DNA of 64,000 bases from Parambassis ranga (GCF_900634625.1 NC_041039.1:24180373-24244372); one strand, 5' to 3'. Shown: positions 22,640 to 35,255, counted from the first letter of the stretch. Notes: a model not told the origin generated them from the letters alone. Numbers and translations: made by a program.

Positions 22640-25159
22640 TGTCTGTGTCTGTGTGTGTGTGTGTCCTCCTCAGCTACCAGTGGGTGGTTCCTGTTCGGTG
22701 GATGAAAGCCGGGGAGCTGCAGAGAGAAGTCTGGTGGCTGCTGGAAAAACAAGGTGGGAAATATCTGTTCATAGCATTGATGATGTCACCTGCTCATGGA
22801 TCAATCATAGAATTTATTAACTGGTCATTTGTTCAGCGGTAAATGTGGACATGAGCAGCGGAGCCTCCTGGGTTCTGGCCAACATCAACGTGACCGGATA
22901 CTACAGAGTTAACTATGACCTGGGAAACTGGGAAAGACTGTTCATACAGCTCAGCACAGACCACCAGGTACACACACAGACAGACAGACAGAGACATACA
23001 CAGACACACACACAGACAGACAGACAGACAGAGACATACACAGACACACACACAGACAGACAGAGACACAGACAGACAGACACACACACAGACAGACAGA
23101 GACACAGACAGACAGAGACACACTGCTGACTGCTGCTGACCGCCTCTACTTCCTGTCAGGTGATCCCGGTGATAAACAGGGCCCAGCTTGTGGATGATGC
23201 CTTTAATCTGGCCAGGTATGAGCATCATGAAGGTGTTTCAATGACCTGTAAGGTCTGCGTGAAGAACACACTGCCACATGAGCTGCGTTTTATTATAAAC
23301 CTGCTGAGCTGAAGCGTTACATCCCTGCAGAGCTCGGCTGGTCTCCACCTCTCTGGCTCTCAGGACGACCTCGTACCTGTCTCAGGAGACGGACTACATG
23401 CCCTGGCAGTCTGCTCTGGATAGCCTGCAGTATTACTACCTGATGCTGGACCGCACTGAGGTCTATCAGCCCATGCAGGTGAGCTGCAGGTCTGAACTGG
23501 TTCATGTGGGTCAAACACTTCAACACTTCATTCTCCTCTCTGTGACACCTTAGAACTACGTGAAGCAGCAGGTCACCCCTCTGTTCCTGCACTTCAAGAA
23601 GGTGACGTCAGACTGGAGCCGTGTGCCTGAGAAACACACTGACCAGTGAGCGCACACAAACACACACAGACAGACACGCACACACAGTTATCGGGGAAAA
23701 TAATTAAAATGTCACTAAAAAGTCAAACACCTGAGGGGAAAAAATCATTCAATCAATTTATCAAACAAAATGTAGACAGGTCAAACTTACAGGGAGAAAA
23801 ATCAATCTCAGTTTACAGTTCCAGGAACAAGTTCCAGAAACGTACAGAACAAATCTCAGGTTTCCTCCCATGTGTATGCAAATAAAGATTCACATAAATA
23901 TATAAAGAACAAATAACTTTCTTCTCTCTGTCAGTGCTCTGCTTTCTTCTATCTATTGTCATGCTGTACGCCCTCTTTCCTGAGCATTATCAGCTCGTTA
24001 GACCAGGTAACCACGACTGTGTTTGTAATACAATTGCATTGTCAACCTTTGGTGTGTGACGTCCGCTGCAACGGGCGGGCCGTATGAGGAGTTCTGCACA
24101 CACGCTTCTCGGGGAGTGTGAATCTCTGTGCCGAAACAAACTTTTTTTTTACTCTTGCCACCCGGGGAGCGAGAAGAAAACTCTTTGTTCACATGGAGTA
24201 TGGATCCAGCCTCAAACTTAGAGAAGAAAGATTCATAGATTTGTGGGAAAAGTCTCAGAAATTAAGGGAGTTTATAAAGGGGAGGAAATAAATCTCAAAA
24301 ACTCATCACAGATTCATGAGAGAAGAATTCCAAATCTATGGATCTCCTGGAATCTGAAAAAAAAACTAATATTCAGGGAAATGTCACAGATTAGCGGACT
24401 GAAGCTGTCGGGGCTGTGGGTCAATAAAGTCAGATCTGTGACATAAATCCCCACATGTGAAGGAAAGCTGGTGTAATCATATCTTCATCCTCCTGCAGGT
24501 ATAACCAGGTCAACGCGCTCCGTGCGGCCTGCAGCACCGGAGTACCCGACTGTCTGAACCTAACCGGCACCTGGTTCCAACAGTGGATGGACCGCCCACA
24601 GCACAACATGTGGGTCTATACACCTGACATCATCAGCGTCAATCAAACACACTGTTATTCATCCTCATCATCATCCTTCTGTAGCTGCTTGTAATGTTCA
24701 GCTGCTTCTCTGTCCCGTCAGGATCCACCCGAACCTTCGCTCCGTGGTGTACTGCAGCGCCGTGGCGGCCGGCGGCGAGGCAGAGTGGCACTTTGGCTGG
24801 TCACAGTTCAGGAACGCTTCTGTAGCCAGCGAGGCCAACAAGCTGATGTCTGCACTGGCCTGTACCAACAGCACACAGCTGCTCAGCAGGTCTGCTGCAG
24901 CTGGCCAGGAGCTCCTCATACAGACATGTGGTTATCTATGTAACACACTGGACCTATATCCTGCATGATGTCACTTCCTGTTTTCTCAGGTATCTGTCCT
25001 TCACCTTAAACTCCAGTCTGATCCGTAAACAGGACGCCGCCGCCGTCATCACAGCCGTCGCTGCCAACAGAGCAGGACAGAGTCTGGCCTGGGACTTTGT
25101 CAGGGAGCAGTGGGAGTACATGTTCACACAGTGAGTCAGGCTCAGAGCTGTGTGTGTGT

Positions 25160-25193
<34 letters not shown>

Positions 25194-25568
25194 GTGATGT
25201 TCATGCAGATATATAGAAGCTTCTCACACGTTGTGCATCCTTCAGGTACGGTGTCGGCTCGATCTCCTTTGCCTCGCTCATCACTGGTGTCACTGCGAGG
25301 TTCTCCACACCTGCGGAGCTGCAACAGGTACAGTACAGACTTATTAGCGCCTCCTGGTGGTGAAAGCTGAGCTGCTGTCTGAGCCGTGCTTCCTGTGGTT
25401 CCTCTGCAGCTGGAGGAGTTTGTGGAGAAGCATGGGGCAGCAGGGTTCGGCCCGGCCGCGCTGGCGGTGGATCAGGCTCTGGAGAGGACGGCGGCGAACA
25501 TCAAGTGGCTGCAGCAGAACAAACAGGAAGTGCTGGACTGGTTCAACAGCCAAACAGAACATCACTGA
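15633..25568 (+). CDS. anpep: aminopeptidase N, copy 2 (complete, 23 exons)
   Basis: Complete M1 zinc aminopeptidase, 943 residues. Exons: 15633-15772, 15950-16047, 19782-19898, 20167-20353, 20421-20563, 20895-21031, 21197-21323, 21398-21552, 21619-21732, 21814-21957, 22038-22103, 22179-22244, 22326-22495, 22674-22753, 22837-22967, 23160-23215, 23331-23478, 23554-23645, 24499-24609, 24722-24889, 24990-25130, 25246-25327, 25410-25568 (TGA). A short cytosolic MGNRCRVSK tail and one hydrophobic signal-anchor (about residues 10-36) make it a type II ectoenzyme. GAMEN (21427-21441) binds the substrate N terminus; HELAH (21535-21549) and the Glu of NEGFA (21670-21672) bind zinc. The residue after HELAH is Met where the family almost always has Gln. 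Several donors are non-consensus (GTCAGA, GTCGGA, GTCTGC), but all phases fit. Intron 2 holds a hAT element. Confidence 0.95.
16079..19512 (+). mobile_element. hAT-superfamily transposon in anpep copy 2 intron 2
   Basis: The ends are inverted repeats: the left reads TGGCCGGTTCTAGGCAGG, and the right, on the other strand, CAGGGCCGGTTCTAGACAGG. Both continue into GGGGGCA-type words near the termini. A decayed hAT transposase lies inside. I could not find a matching 8-bp target duplication (left flank ACCACACA, right flank TAATGTAC), so the left edge is probably altered; it sits in a CA-rich stretch. The insertion is wholly intronic and same-strand as the host gene. Confidence 0.82.
16657..18961 (+). 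pseudogene. hAT transposase (ZMYM1-like/TTF-domain type), decayed
   Basis: Ser/Thr-rich N terminus, then a TTF-type zinc-finger region (FNPAWYCTRPWLEYS...DACFCFPCRKYG, FNNWKAAL...RHVSSHNHV), a DUF4371-like segment, a catalytic-core region (HCYNHQLHLVVVHAM, LEIRWTSHYE) and the hAT C-terminal dimerisation motif (SSAACESSFSTLSRV, YRRTMSHKR). The pieces lie in frames 1, 2, 3, 2, 1 and 2 in turn (changes near 17150, 17430, 17560, 17745 and 18725), so at least five frame breaks make it a pseudogene. Related domesticated proteins exist in vertebrates, but nothing here suggests domestication. Confidence 0.85.
22555..22664. repeat. (GT)n with CTGT interruptions, anpep copy 2 intron 13
   Basis: About 110 bases of GT broken by two near-identical CTGTCTGTGTCTGT blocks, ending 10 bases before the acceptor at 22673. 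Confidence 0.9.
22968..23124. repeat. CAGACAGA/CACA array, anpep copy 2 intron 15
   Basis: Mixed CA, CAGA and GACACAGA units directly after the donor at 22968. Confidence 0.88.
25150..25193. repeat. (GT)n microsatellite, anpep copy 2 intron 21
   Basis: GT units with single GA interruptions. Confidence 0.85.
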
Positions 25569-25788
25569 GAGCTGTGAGTGTCCTTCCACAAAGCAGGGCG
25601 TGGTGGGGACACGGAGCGATGTGATCCATCATGTGTTTAATCACAGACACTCCTGTCCTCACACACACAAAACAAACTGGACGTTTCCTCTGCACTCAAA
25701 AAAAAGTCAAAATATATAAGTCGGTCAGAGTCATGTGAGAATGACCTGGATGAATCTTCCATTGTTTTCTTATGTTTAACAGAAGCTA

Positions 25789-25794
25789 AATAAA
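25789..25794 (+). terminator. poly(A) signal of anpep copy 2
   Basis: AATAAA 221 bases after the TGA, the first on this strand after the stop. Confidence 0.6.
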
Positions 25795-25873
25795 CCAGAC
25801 ATCGATAATTAAAATTATGTTGATCATCTCTCTCTCACACACAGAATGGACCCACTCTGTTTGTCTTTTATCT

Positions 25874-25879
25874 TTTATT
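25874..25879 (-). terminator. possible sv2b poly(A) signal
   Basis: TTTATT on the plus strand, AATAAA on the sv2b strand. It would give a ~1.3-kb 3'UTR ending about 80 bases from the anpep copy 2 signal, a tight convergent arrangement. Other signals were not ruled out. Confidence 0.35.
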
Positions 25880-26639
25880 GATATAAAACTGACCGAGAGC
25901 TTTAAACATACACAGAACACAGACGGACATGCAGTCATCACGTGGCCAGCTGCAGCACCAACACAAGAACACAGAGCTGTTACTGTCCAGTCACAAACAA
26001 CGGACGTAAACACAGGATGGTAACCATGGCGACGGAGGACAGAACTGTTTTTTACAGGCGGGTCCAGTGAAGGAAAACATGGTGTCAGCAGCCTTCAGAC
26101 TTTAAACAGGTTTCTGAAGCTTTCATGCATCGTGTGTTTGAAGAAGTCGCCACCTGGTGGACATCTTTAAGTGTTGACGGTTTAATATTAGCGGCTCCGT
26201 TTTTGTCTAGTTTCCTTTTATGAGGAGTGATGTAGGAAAAAAAACACAAAATACTAAGAGTGCCTTCACAAAATGTGTGTGTACGTCACAAACAACCCAG
26301 CTGTGATTCCAGGGTGCTCCACTAGATGGAGCCAAAATTCATTTTAAAGGAAAAAACAGACAGCTGTTTAAAAAGGAAAAACAAGAGTAAAAACATTACA
26401 CACACACAGAGGTGACCATGCAGGACACACAGCACAAGACTCACACCTCAACACACACAGCAGTAGTTTCATTTCAAGTATCTGACTGAAGTCAAAGTGA
26501 AACCACGATTCTTACACAAAACACACCCTGACCTGTCCATCACACAAACCTCAGAGCAACAACCGCACACACACAACTCAGTGTGACGATCAATACAAGT
26601 AAACATGTGACCGCAGACTGAGGCTGGAAGTAACTTTCA

Positions 26640-26905
26640 CACAGTGACATCATCAGAGCTGTGTGTTTGTGTGTGTCTGCCTGTGTGTCTGTGTGTGTAT
26701 GTGTGTGTCTGTTTCTGTGCATTTCTTTGTGTCTGTCTGTGTGTCTGTTTCTTTGTGTCTGTGTGTGTGTGTGTGTCTGTGTGTGTGTGTGTGTCTGTGT
26801 GTCTGTTTCTTTGTGTCTGTGTCTGTTTCTTTGTGTCTGTGTGTGTGTCTGTTTCTTTGTGTCTGTGTGTGTGTCTGTGTGTGTGTGTGTGTGTGTGTGT
26901 TGCTC
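26640..26905. repeat. TGTGTCTG/TTTCTTTG microsatellite
   Basis: About 265 bases of TGTG broken by CTGTTTCTTTGTGTCTG blocks; probably inside the sv2b 3'UTR on the other strand. Its Cys/Val reading frames are by-products of the repeat. Confidence 0.88.
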
Positions 26906-27164
26906 TGACGTCCTGTGATGTGTAAACCTTTCAGGTGCAGCTGCTTCTTTGCTGACATGTTTTCCCATCATGCATGAAGCCCTGGCAGCTGACAGGAAGC
27001 TGTTAGGCCATGTGACCTGGCATCATAATGGAATGGTTAGTAGCCCCCCCCACCCAGATAAAATCAAAATGGTGGACATGACGTGCAGCCTTTAGATGTA
27101 ACAGCTGTTTCTCAGTTGCCCCTCCCTGTCACTCACCCTCCCCCCCGCTGACCCTCGCACGGCC

Positions 27165-30100
27165 TTAATGGAGGATTTTCTGCCGCGTGTCGGGCAGCCT
27201 GAGGGCGACCAGGCCGCCACACACCAGCGCGGTGAAGGACAGCAGGATGGGGATGGCTTTGGTGACGCCCACGAAGCTGGCAAAGATGGAGCTGCCGAGG
27301 ATGGCGGCCAGTTTACACAGAGCGTTCAGCACGCCGAACGCCGTCGCCCTGAAACAGAGAGACGACACAGCGGGTGTCAGCAGCAGTGTGTTGAGGAAGC
27401 AGAGACACAGCGGGGTGTTTGTGTCACCTCTTTGACGCGGGGTACAGCTCCACGGTCACCACCTCAATGCCGTTCCACGCGGCCACACTGACGCCACAAA
27501 ACAGACACTGCAGGGCGATGATGGCTGATTGGGTAAAGCTCAGAAACAGGAAGAAGGTGCAGCCTGCCGAGATTAGCATGGAGCCACCTGAGGAGACGCC
27601 AGCCAATCAGTGAGGAGCCCCGCAGAGCCTCCCCATCAGTATCAAACCGTAACTCCTCACCTATGATCTTCACCCGGCCGATCTTCTCCATGAAGAGGGC
27701 GGAGATGATGTTGCCCGGCAACACAGCCAGGCTGCCCAGGAAGCTGACCAGGTAGATGAGCACGTCATTCTCCTCCATCGTGTCCAGGTGGCAGCCATGT
27801 TTGTTCTTCTCAAAGCTGGTGTTCTCCATCTTGCAATCAACAAACTTCTCCTCCCACAGATCTGCAGACAGAAGGTCAGAGGTCACTTCCCCTAACATGG
27901 GGCTCTGTTCCACAATGTGAGAGCCTCTCTGAGTGTTGGTCATGTGACTGCTGCTCACATGTGACTCCATCATGGCTTCCTGCTGGTTGCTGAACATTCT
28001 AAACTTTATTTTAACATGTTAAATAAAGTTTGATAAGTATTTGATTTGTTTGGTTTGAGTTTCACAGTGAACCAAACATCACACATGATGCATTCATGGA
28101 CTGTTGGAGAGTTCAGAATCTGGTGATTCTGGGATGAGTGGTGTATATAAACCCTCCTGTGGGTTTATAAGTCTCCCACCTGTAGAGCCCTGATTGGTTC
28201 ATGTGACAGTGGACAGTGAGCAAAGCCTCTGATTGGTCGCTGTACCTACCTGTGTTGTAGAAGAATGTGGAGCGGAAGGTGCAGTTCTCAAACACTGTGT
28301 CTGTGGACCTGATGTCCTCGAAGCGACAGTCTTCAAACAGAGAGTCCTCAAACTTCACTGACTTCATCTCTATACTGATGAACCTATGAGGATGGGATGG
28401 ACACAATCCAACAAACAGACAAGACGGCCTTTCTCAGTGCACGCCTCAGACCTCAGGGAGGAGGGGAGCGCTGCGAGGAACTCACTTCCTCTGTTACACG
28501 TCTCTGATTGGTCGAACAAGTGTTAGGAGTCAGCAGTAAATCCGTCTAAATGGGAGCTCTGAGGGAGACGTTTTGATTTCTGAGGATATAAAAACACCTG
28601 CTAGGCAAAGTGGTTTTAACCCCGTCCAATGACATCAGTGCAGACGGAGCTGATGGTCAGTGAGTGGAGGGCTGCAGAGGTCAGGCCTTCTGCTCGGGAT
28701 GGCCCTCAGCATTGATCCAGCTGCTCTGTCTGTGTGATGTCATTTTAAATGTGAGAAAACCAGAATCAGGAAACGAGCGGGTTTAAATTATATAAATGAT
28801 CTGTAACTATCTGATCACCTGGAATTAGGTGAACAGTGAGAACATTGTTTGTCAGATTTGCTCTGCGATGTGACGTTGGGCGTCTTACAGAAGACGGCGT
28901 GCAGAGGAGAAAGGCCTGAAAGAAAACATGGACTCTGACTTCTATCGCTGCAGCAGCATAGAATCACAGCCGACAGAATGGACAGCACTGTGGAGGACCC
29001 AAAATGGACGCCATGGAAGCATCCTTCCTTCAAATGTGAACAGCGTGTCAGGGTGAAAGTGGAGGAAGGATTGTCTCCATAGCAACACAACAAAGCCCTC
29101 GTACAGTGCTTCGGGTGTACGATTCTGTCCTTTGGATCCTGCATAAAGCATAGAAGTGGAATAATATACAGCAGTGAGCACTCTGTATATCTGCTCTGAC
29201 ACGTGAGGCATGGCTGCAGGTGCACTCCCTCATTTAGTGACAGAACACCTGACAGCCTACAAAACACGATGGAGGCACACCTGGAGCTTCACCTGACCGA
29301 CATCTTTATTTACAGTCAGTGATGAACCTGTCAGCCACTGAGCTAACATCAGCCAATCAGAGAAGAGGAAACGCAGCAAATCACTGAGGCTCTCTGACAG
29401 CTAGCATGTAGCAGCTAGCATGTGTGTAGAGGACTGTTGTGTCTCTGTGAGGACAATATGAGCATAAAGACACTTTGACTGAAACAAACTGTTCAAAGCA
29501 GAAAAGTCTTCATGAAGCAACAGACACAGAACTGACAGCACTTCCTGACTGGACTCTGATTGGACAGAGCTGACGGCACTTCCTGACTGGACTCTGATTG
29601 GACAGAACTGACGGCACTTCCTGACTGGACTCTGATTGGACAGAGCTGACGGCACTTCCTGACTGGACTCTGATTGGACAGAGCTGACGGCACTTCCTGA
29701 CTGGACTCTGATTGGACAGAGCTGACGGCACTTCCTGACTGGACTCTGATTGGTCAGAGCTGACGGCACTTCCTGACTGGACTCTGATTGGTCAGAGCTG
29801 ACGGCACTTCCTGACTGGACTCTGATTGGTCAGAGCTGACGGCACTTCCTGACTGGACTCTGATTGGTCAGAGCTGACGGCACTTCCTGACTGGACTCTG
29901 ATTGGTCAGAGCTGACGGCACTTCCTGACTGGACTCTGATGTGGAGTTTGTGGTCTCATCTTTAGCCGGCTTTAACACACTGACACACAATGAGGGAGCG
30001 TACCTGACTTCACCATGTCGGCCTCAGCATGTGCAGAAAATAAAACTGTCCGGGCTCCACAGACACGTGAAGCTCCATAAACCTGCGGTGGTTTATGGTC

Positions 30101-33100
30101 TTCACTGTGGAGCTCACCTGCACAGGTGCAGCGTTCCACAAACACAACAGAACCGCATGCTAGTTCCTGAGCAACACAACTGAGAATGAAGTGACTCCAA
30201 TGGAAAGTTCAGCTGTGTGTGTGTGTCTGTGTATGTCTTCAGTGTGTGTGTCTTCAGTGTGTGTGTGTGTGTGTGTGTCTGTCTGTCTGTCTGTGTCTGT
30301 CTGTATGTGTGTGTGTGTGTGTGTGTATGTGTGTGTATGTGTGTGTTCAGCTCACTTGTCCCGGATGTACTCGCCCTCTTTATGGACCTGGTTCTCCAGA
30401 GAAAAGTTAAAGTGGAAGTTCTCCACTCGTTCTCTGTGGAACACCTGAGCAGACACAAACAGCATCGTCTGTTCTCACTGCTGGAAATAAACATGCAGCA
30501 CCTGCAGCTCCCCCACCTCCACGCTGCTGTACGGATGCACCAATGTTCAGCTCTCCTACTGTAACAAACACTGACAATCAGAGCTTTTCATTGGACGCGG
30601 CCGCTGACCTCACCTTGACCCTGGACTCGTACTCTTCATACTGTAGGTGTTTGATCATGTCAGGGAACCACACAGACAGTCCGTAGTAACTGAGAGAGAC
30701 GGACAGAGATGCTATGAGTAAAAACAGCTGTTCACACACACACAGTCACACACAGACACACACAGACAGTCACACTCAGACACACACAGACACACACAGA
30801 CACACACAGACACACACACAGAACACACAGTCACACACAGACACACACACAGAACACACAGTCACACATACACACACTCACACACACACACACACACAGT
30901 CACACACAGACACACACACAGAACACACAGTCACACACACACACAGTCACACACAGACACACACAGACACACACACAGAACTCACAGTCACACACAGACA
31001 CACACACAGAACACACAGTCACACATACACACACTCACACACACACACACACAGTCACACACAGACACACACAGACACACACACAGAACACACAGTCACA
31101 CACAGACACACACACAGAACACACAGTCACACATACACACAGTCACACACACACAGTCACACACACACACAGTCACACACACACACAGTCACACTCAGAC
31201 ACACACACACAGTCACACACACAGACACACACACACAGTCACACTCAGACACACACACACACAGTCACACTCACACACACAGACACACACACACAGTCAC
31301 ACTCAGACACACACACACAGTCACACTCAGACACACAGACACACACACACAGTCACACTCAGACACACACAGACACACTCACACACACACACACAGTCAC
31401 ACTCAGACACACACAGACACACTCACACACACAGACACACACACACAGTCACACTCAGACACACACACACAGTCACACTCACACACACAGACACACACAC
31501 ACAGTCACACTCAGACACACACAGACACACTCACACACACACACACAGTCACACTCAGACACACACAGACACACACACACAGTCACACTCACACACACAC
31601 ACACAGTCACACTCACACACACAGACACACACACACAGTCACACTCAGACACACAGACACACACACACAGTCACACTCACACACAGACACACACACACAC
31701 ACAGTCACACTCAGACACACACACACACAGTCACACTCACACACACAGACACACACACACAGTCACACTCAGACACACACAGACACACACACACACACAG
31801 ACACACACACACAGTCACACTCAGACACACACACACAGTCACACACACACAGTCACACTCAGACACACACAGACACACACAGACACACACACACAGTCAC
31901 ACTCAGACACACACAGACACACACACACAGAACACACACACACAGTCACACTCAGACACACACAGACACACACACATGCACACAAACACACACACAGATA
32001 CAGTCACACACAGTCACACTCAGTCACACACAGACACACACACACATACACAGAACACACACATGCACACAAACACACACAGTCACACTGAGTCACACAC
32101 AGTCAATCACAGAGACACACACAGAACACACAGTCACACATACACACATACACACAAACACACACAGACACAGTCACACACAGAACACACAGTCACACAC
32201 AGAACACACAGTCACACACAAACACACACACACAGTCACACTGAGTCACACACAGATCACACAGTCACACACAAACACACACACACAGTCACACACAGTC
32301 ACACACAGAACACACTCAGTCACTAACCTGAACGCCATGCAGAACCAGATGATGGCCATGAAGAGAGTGGCGAACCTCAGCTCTGCAGACAGCAGGGACG
32401 CCACGTTCTTCAGCACCTGAGACAGAAACAAGGACCACCTGACTTCAGTCTGCCTCTGGTTCTGTTCTGGTTTTACTGTGCTTATCTCAGTCCAGTTAGG
32501 GACAGGGGGACACCGTCAGGTCACTGCATACCAGTTTGCAGAGCGTCAGCGAGCGGACAGCCCATCGCTGCACCGGCGTCCCCGTCGCACTCTGAATCTC
32601 TATGAACTCGTCCTCGGCCGTCTTCGGAGCTTTGATGTGTGTCACCTGAAAAACAGCAGGATCAGACCCGAGTCCCCTTCAGCATCACAGCCCTGCTCGG
32701 ACCCAGACCCAAGAACACAGTCCTGACTGTGATGATGTAACGTGAAGAGCTGCAGATGTGGCCAAACGTATGTGGACACCCTGCGTGTGTGAAGGCCTCC
32801 AGCCAAGAGAACTGCTGCAGTGGTCACATAGCGGCTGGTTTCTGCTCTTAGAGCTGTGTGTACTCACAGTGAAGACCTTCTCCGGCTGGCCTTTGGCTCT
32901 CCAGTTAGTGTCATGGACCTGCTTCAGGATCATCCAGGCCTCGTCATGTTTGGCGTTCTGTTTCACACACACATGATGTGTCAGTGCTGTGCGTGTGAAT
33001 GTGCTGTTAGTGTGTGGTCGCCATGTTCGGTCTCACCTCCAGCAGGAAGCGCGGGCTCTCCGGCATGAAGGTGAGTCCAACCAGAGAGCCGATCGCAGGA

Positions 33101-35255
33101 AGAGCTGCCACCAGGACGAACACCCGCCAGCTGTGGAACTGGAACTCTGTGCCCATGCTGAACCCCCAGCCTGCATGCACATACACACATACACACACCT
33201 GCAGAGTTACCATGGCAACCTCGCAGATAGGCTGGTGATGCTGCAGTGACCCCGTTTCCTCACCGTATCTGGGTATGATTCCCCAGGCAGTGAACGACGC
33301 GTAGATCCCACCGATCATCCAGAACATGCAGAGCCAGGACAGGTGCTCGCCTCGCTTATCCATCTGAAGAAACTCCGAGAAGTATGAGTACACGATCGGC
33401 ACCGTGCCGCCGATGCTGAGAACAGAGACAACAGCATCGTGAGCTGAGGCAGATCTTTTAAAACACGAAGCTCTTTTCACTCAGCATTGATCAAACGCCA
33501 CATGAGTTTAAAGCAGTCTAGGCTGGTGGTATTTCTAATATGAGCTAGTAGTCAGGGGGACAGACATCCACTGACAGAGAAGCCGCTGGGCTCAGGCAGC
33601 TGCCAGCATCAGGAGGGGCGGGGCTTAAGCAGGGTGGCATGTGTCATGTGACCTGTGACCATGTGGCACGCAGCATTGTGTTGCTGGTCATGTTACCCGA
33701 TGCCTGACAGCAGCCTGAAGAACAGGAAGAAGCCGTATCCCTGGGCGAACGAGGACAGGAAGGCGAACACGCAGTTGATAGCCAACGCCACGATCAGACA
33801 GCGCCGGCGGCCCACTTTGTCTGCCATTCCGCCCCAAAAGAACGCCCCCACCATCATGCTCAGGAAGACGACCAGACCTGCAGAGACAGAGACCCACAGT
33901 AAGCCCCCTGGCTCCATCAGGTCCCACTGCAGACCAGCTCAGGCTGCTTCCTGCTTCCCTCTGACTCAGGTACCAGTGTGTGTTTGTGTGTTTGCACACT
34001 CGGCTCTTTTGAAATCGTGCTTCAGCCTCAGCCAAGTCTGACCTGACTGCCGCCAGAGAGCCGCAGGCCAACAGTATACAGATGGCTGTGCAGCAGGGGT
34101 GTGTGTGTGACTCATCACTGTTTCAAGTTAAAGCCAGAATAAAGTATCAGGTGTTGGTGGAATATGGAGCAGCACAGAGATGCTGCACGGCTTTTTTCCA
34201 AGGTCAGGACAGAGAGCATCGATCAGCCTGTCCGCTGACTCACAACACAAACACACACCTAGGAGGAGGAAGAGGAGGAGGAGGAGGAGGAGGAGGAAGA
34301 CGAGAAGAATGAGGAGGAAGAGGAGAAGGAGGAAGAGGAGGAGGAGGAGGAGGAGGAGGAAGACGAGAAGAATGAGGAGGAAGAGGAGAAGGAGGAAGAG
34401 GAGGAAGATAAGGGGGAAGAGGAGGAGGAGGAGGAGGAGAAGGAGTTGGAAGACGAGAAGAAGGAGGAGGAAGAGGAGGAAGAGAAGAAGGAGGGGGAAG
34501 AAAAGGAGGAGGAAGAGGCAGGGACACTCAGCAGATGTAGGGGTCTCAGTGATGACAGGGAATGAACACAAAGCATTAGATATACAGTCGGTGCAGATAC
34601 GCATCACTTCCTGTTTACATCTGTCCACACAGAGGGCTTCAGTCTGTTTGAAGGCTTCAGACTGGACAGCTGTGATGTCACGTGTCAAAGGTCAGCTCAG
34701 TAAATCGGTGAAGGACTTACCCAGCATTCCTTTCTCTGCATTGGACAGACACAGGTCCTTTTCTGCAGACGGAAGGACGAAGGCAACCACAAAACACTCC
34801 ACCCCGTCAGCCATGAGGGCCAGGCCCAGCACCACGAAGAGCGTCCACTGGAACCTCCCGTGGCCGCAGTCCTCCATGATGTCCTCGTACTGCTCCGACA
34901 GCTCCTCCAGCTCAGAGGTGGCGCTGCCGGCTGAGCGGGTTTTAGCCCTGACAGACAGACAGACGCAGTCAGAACAACAGAAACGATCGTGAGCAGCACA
35001 GGCGGGAGGGCAGGCTCACCGTGCAGCTCTCTGCGCGGCCTTCACCTCGTCAGGATGGGGGATCCCCTGGTACTCGCCCTCGTACATCTGGTCCTCCTCG
35101 TCATGTCCCTCTGTGACATCACTTGCCGCGTCCTCTTCCTGAGGAGGGTAGTCAGCTTGGTATCCATAACCGTCATGTCCGCCGCCTTCTCCATAAGTCC
35201 CGTAGCTGTCCCCGCCTCCTTGGTGATAGATGTTGTTTTGGTAGTGGTCGGCCAT
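27165..35255 (-). CDS. sv2b: synaptic vesicle glycoprotein 2B
   Basis: Twelve-pass major-facilitator-family protein of synaptic and secretory vesicles that supports regulated exocytosis. 688 residues, human SV2B being about 683. Coding exons in order: 35020-35255, 34721-34947, 33697-33877, 33264-33415, 33037-33170, 32868-32957, 32532-32645, 32328-32416, 30614-30689, 30356-30444, 28250-28383, 27661-27861, 27428-27587, 27165-27348. The N terminus is acidic (SDVTEGHDEEDQMYEGEYQG) and lacks the long basic extension of SV2A/SV2C, which with IPHPDEVKA marks SV2B. Membrane segments start at FQWTLFVVLGLALMADGVE; the MFS loop is GGMADKVGRRR. The luminal loop between TM7 and TM8 (exons 9-12) has pentapeptide-like F-x-D/N repeats and sequons NFS, NCT and NTS. 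It ends LRLPDTRQKILH. The second half repeats a SYYGLSVWFPDM-type helix. Confidence 0.96.
28384..29520. other. sv2b intron 10, unannotated part
   Basis: I see no exon or named repeat here; the minisatellite at 29528 follows. Confidence 0.3.
29528..29940. repeat. 38-bp minisatellite, ~11 copies, in sv2b intron
   Basis: The unit CTGACGGCACTTCCTGACTGG plus ACTCTGATTGGWCAGAG repeats every 38 bases. The variable base splits the array: five units carry GGACAG (29562, 29600, 29638, 29676, 29714), then five carry GGTCAG (29752 to 29904). Near-identity of units indicates recent expansion. Confidence 0.95.
30217..30352. repeat. TG/CTGT microsatellite abutting sv2b exon 10
   Basis: About 135 bases of TGTG, CTGT and TATG units. 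On the sv2b strand they form the start of the intron directly after the donor at 30355. Confidence 0.88.
30727..32320. repeat. 1.6-kb CA/CACACAGTCACAC array in sv2b intron 8
   Basis: On the plus strand only CA, CAGA, CAGT and occasional CATA units appear, arranged as recurring 30-50-base blocks (ACACAGTCACACTCAGACAC and variants). It fills the intron between the 30614-30689 and 32328-32416 exons and ends within 8 bases of exon 8. The open His/Thr/Ser frame across it has no coding character beyond the repeat. Confidence 0.95.
34259..34520. repeat. (GGA)n-type purine tract in sv2b intron 2
   Basis: About 260 bases with almost no pyrimidines on the plus strand, including an internal ~60-base duplication (GACGAGAAGAATGAGGAGG at 34299 and 34362). 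Confidence 0.92.

Noticed and set aside
28815..29267. 150-codon minus-strand frame in sv2b intron
   Set aside because: Same strand as sv2b but no splice signals joining it and no matching segment in SV2 proteins.
29528..29940. CRISPR-like regular repeats
   Set aside because: Units are directly abutting with no unique spacers; this is a vertebrate minisatellite.
30714..32420. 568-codon His/Thr/Ser frame
   Set aside because: It is the CA array of sv2b intron 8 read through into exon 8 on the wrong strand.
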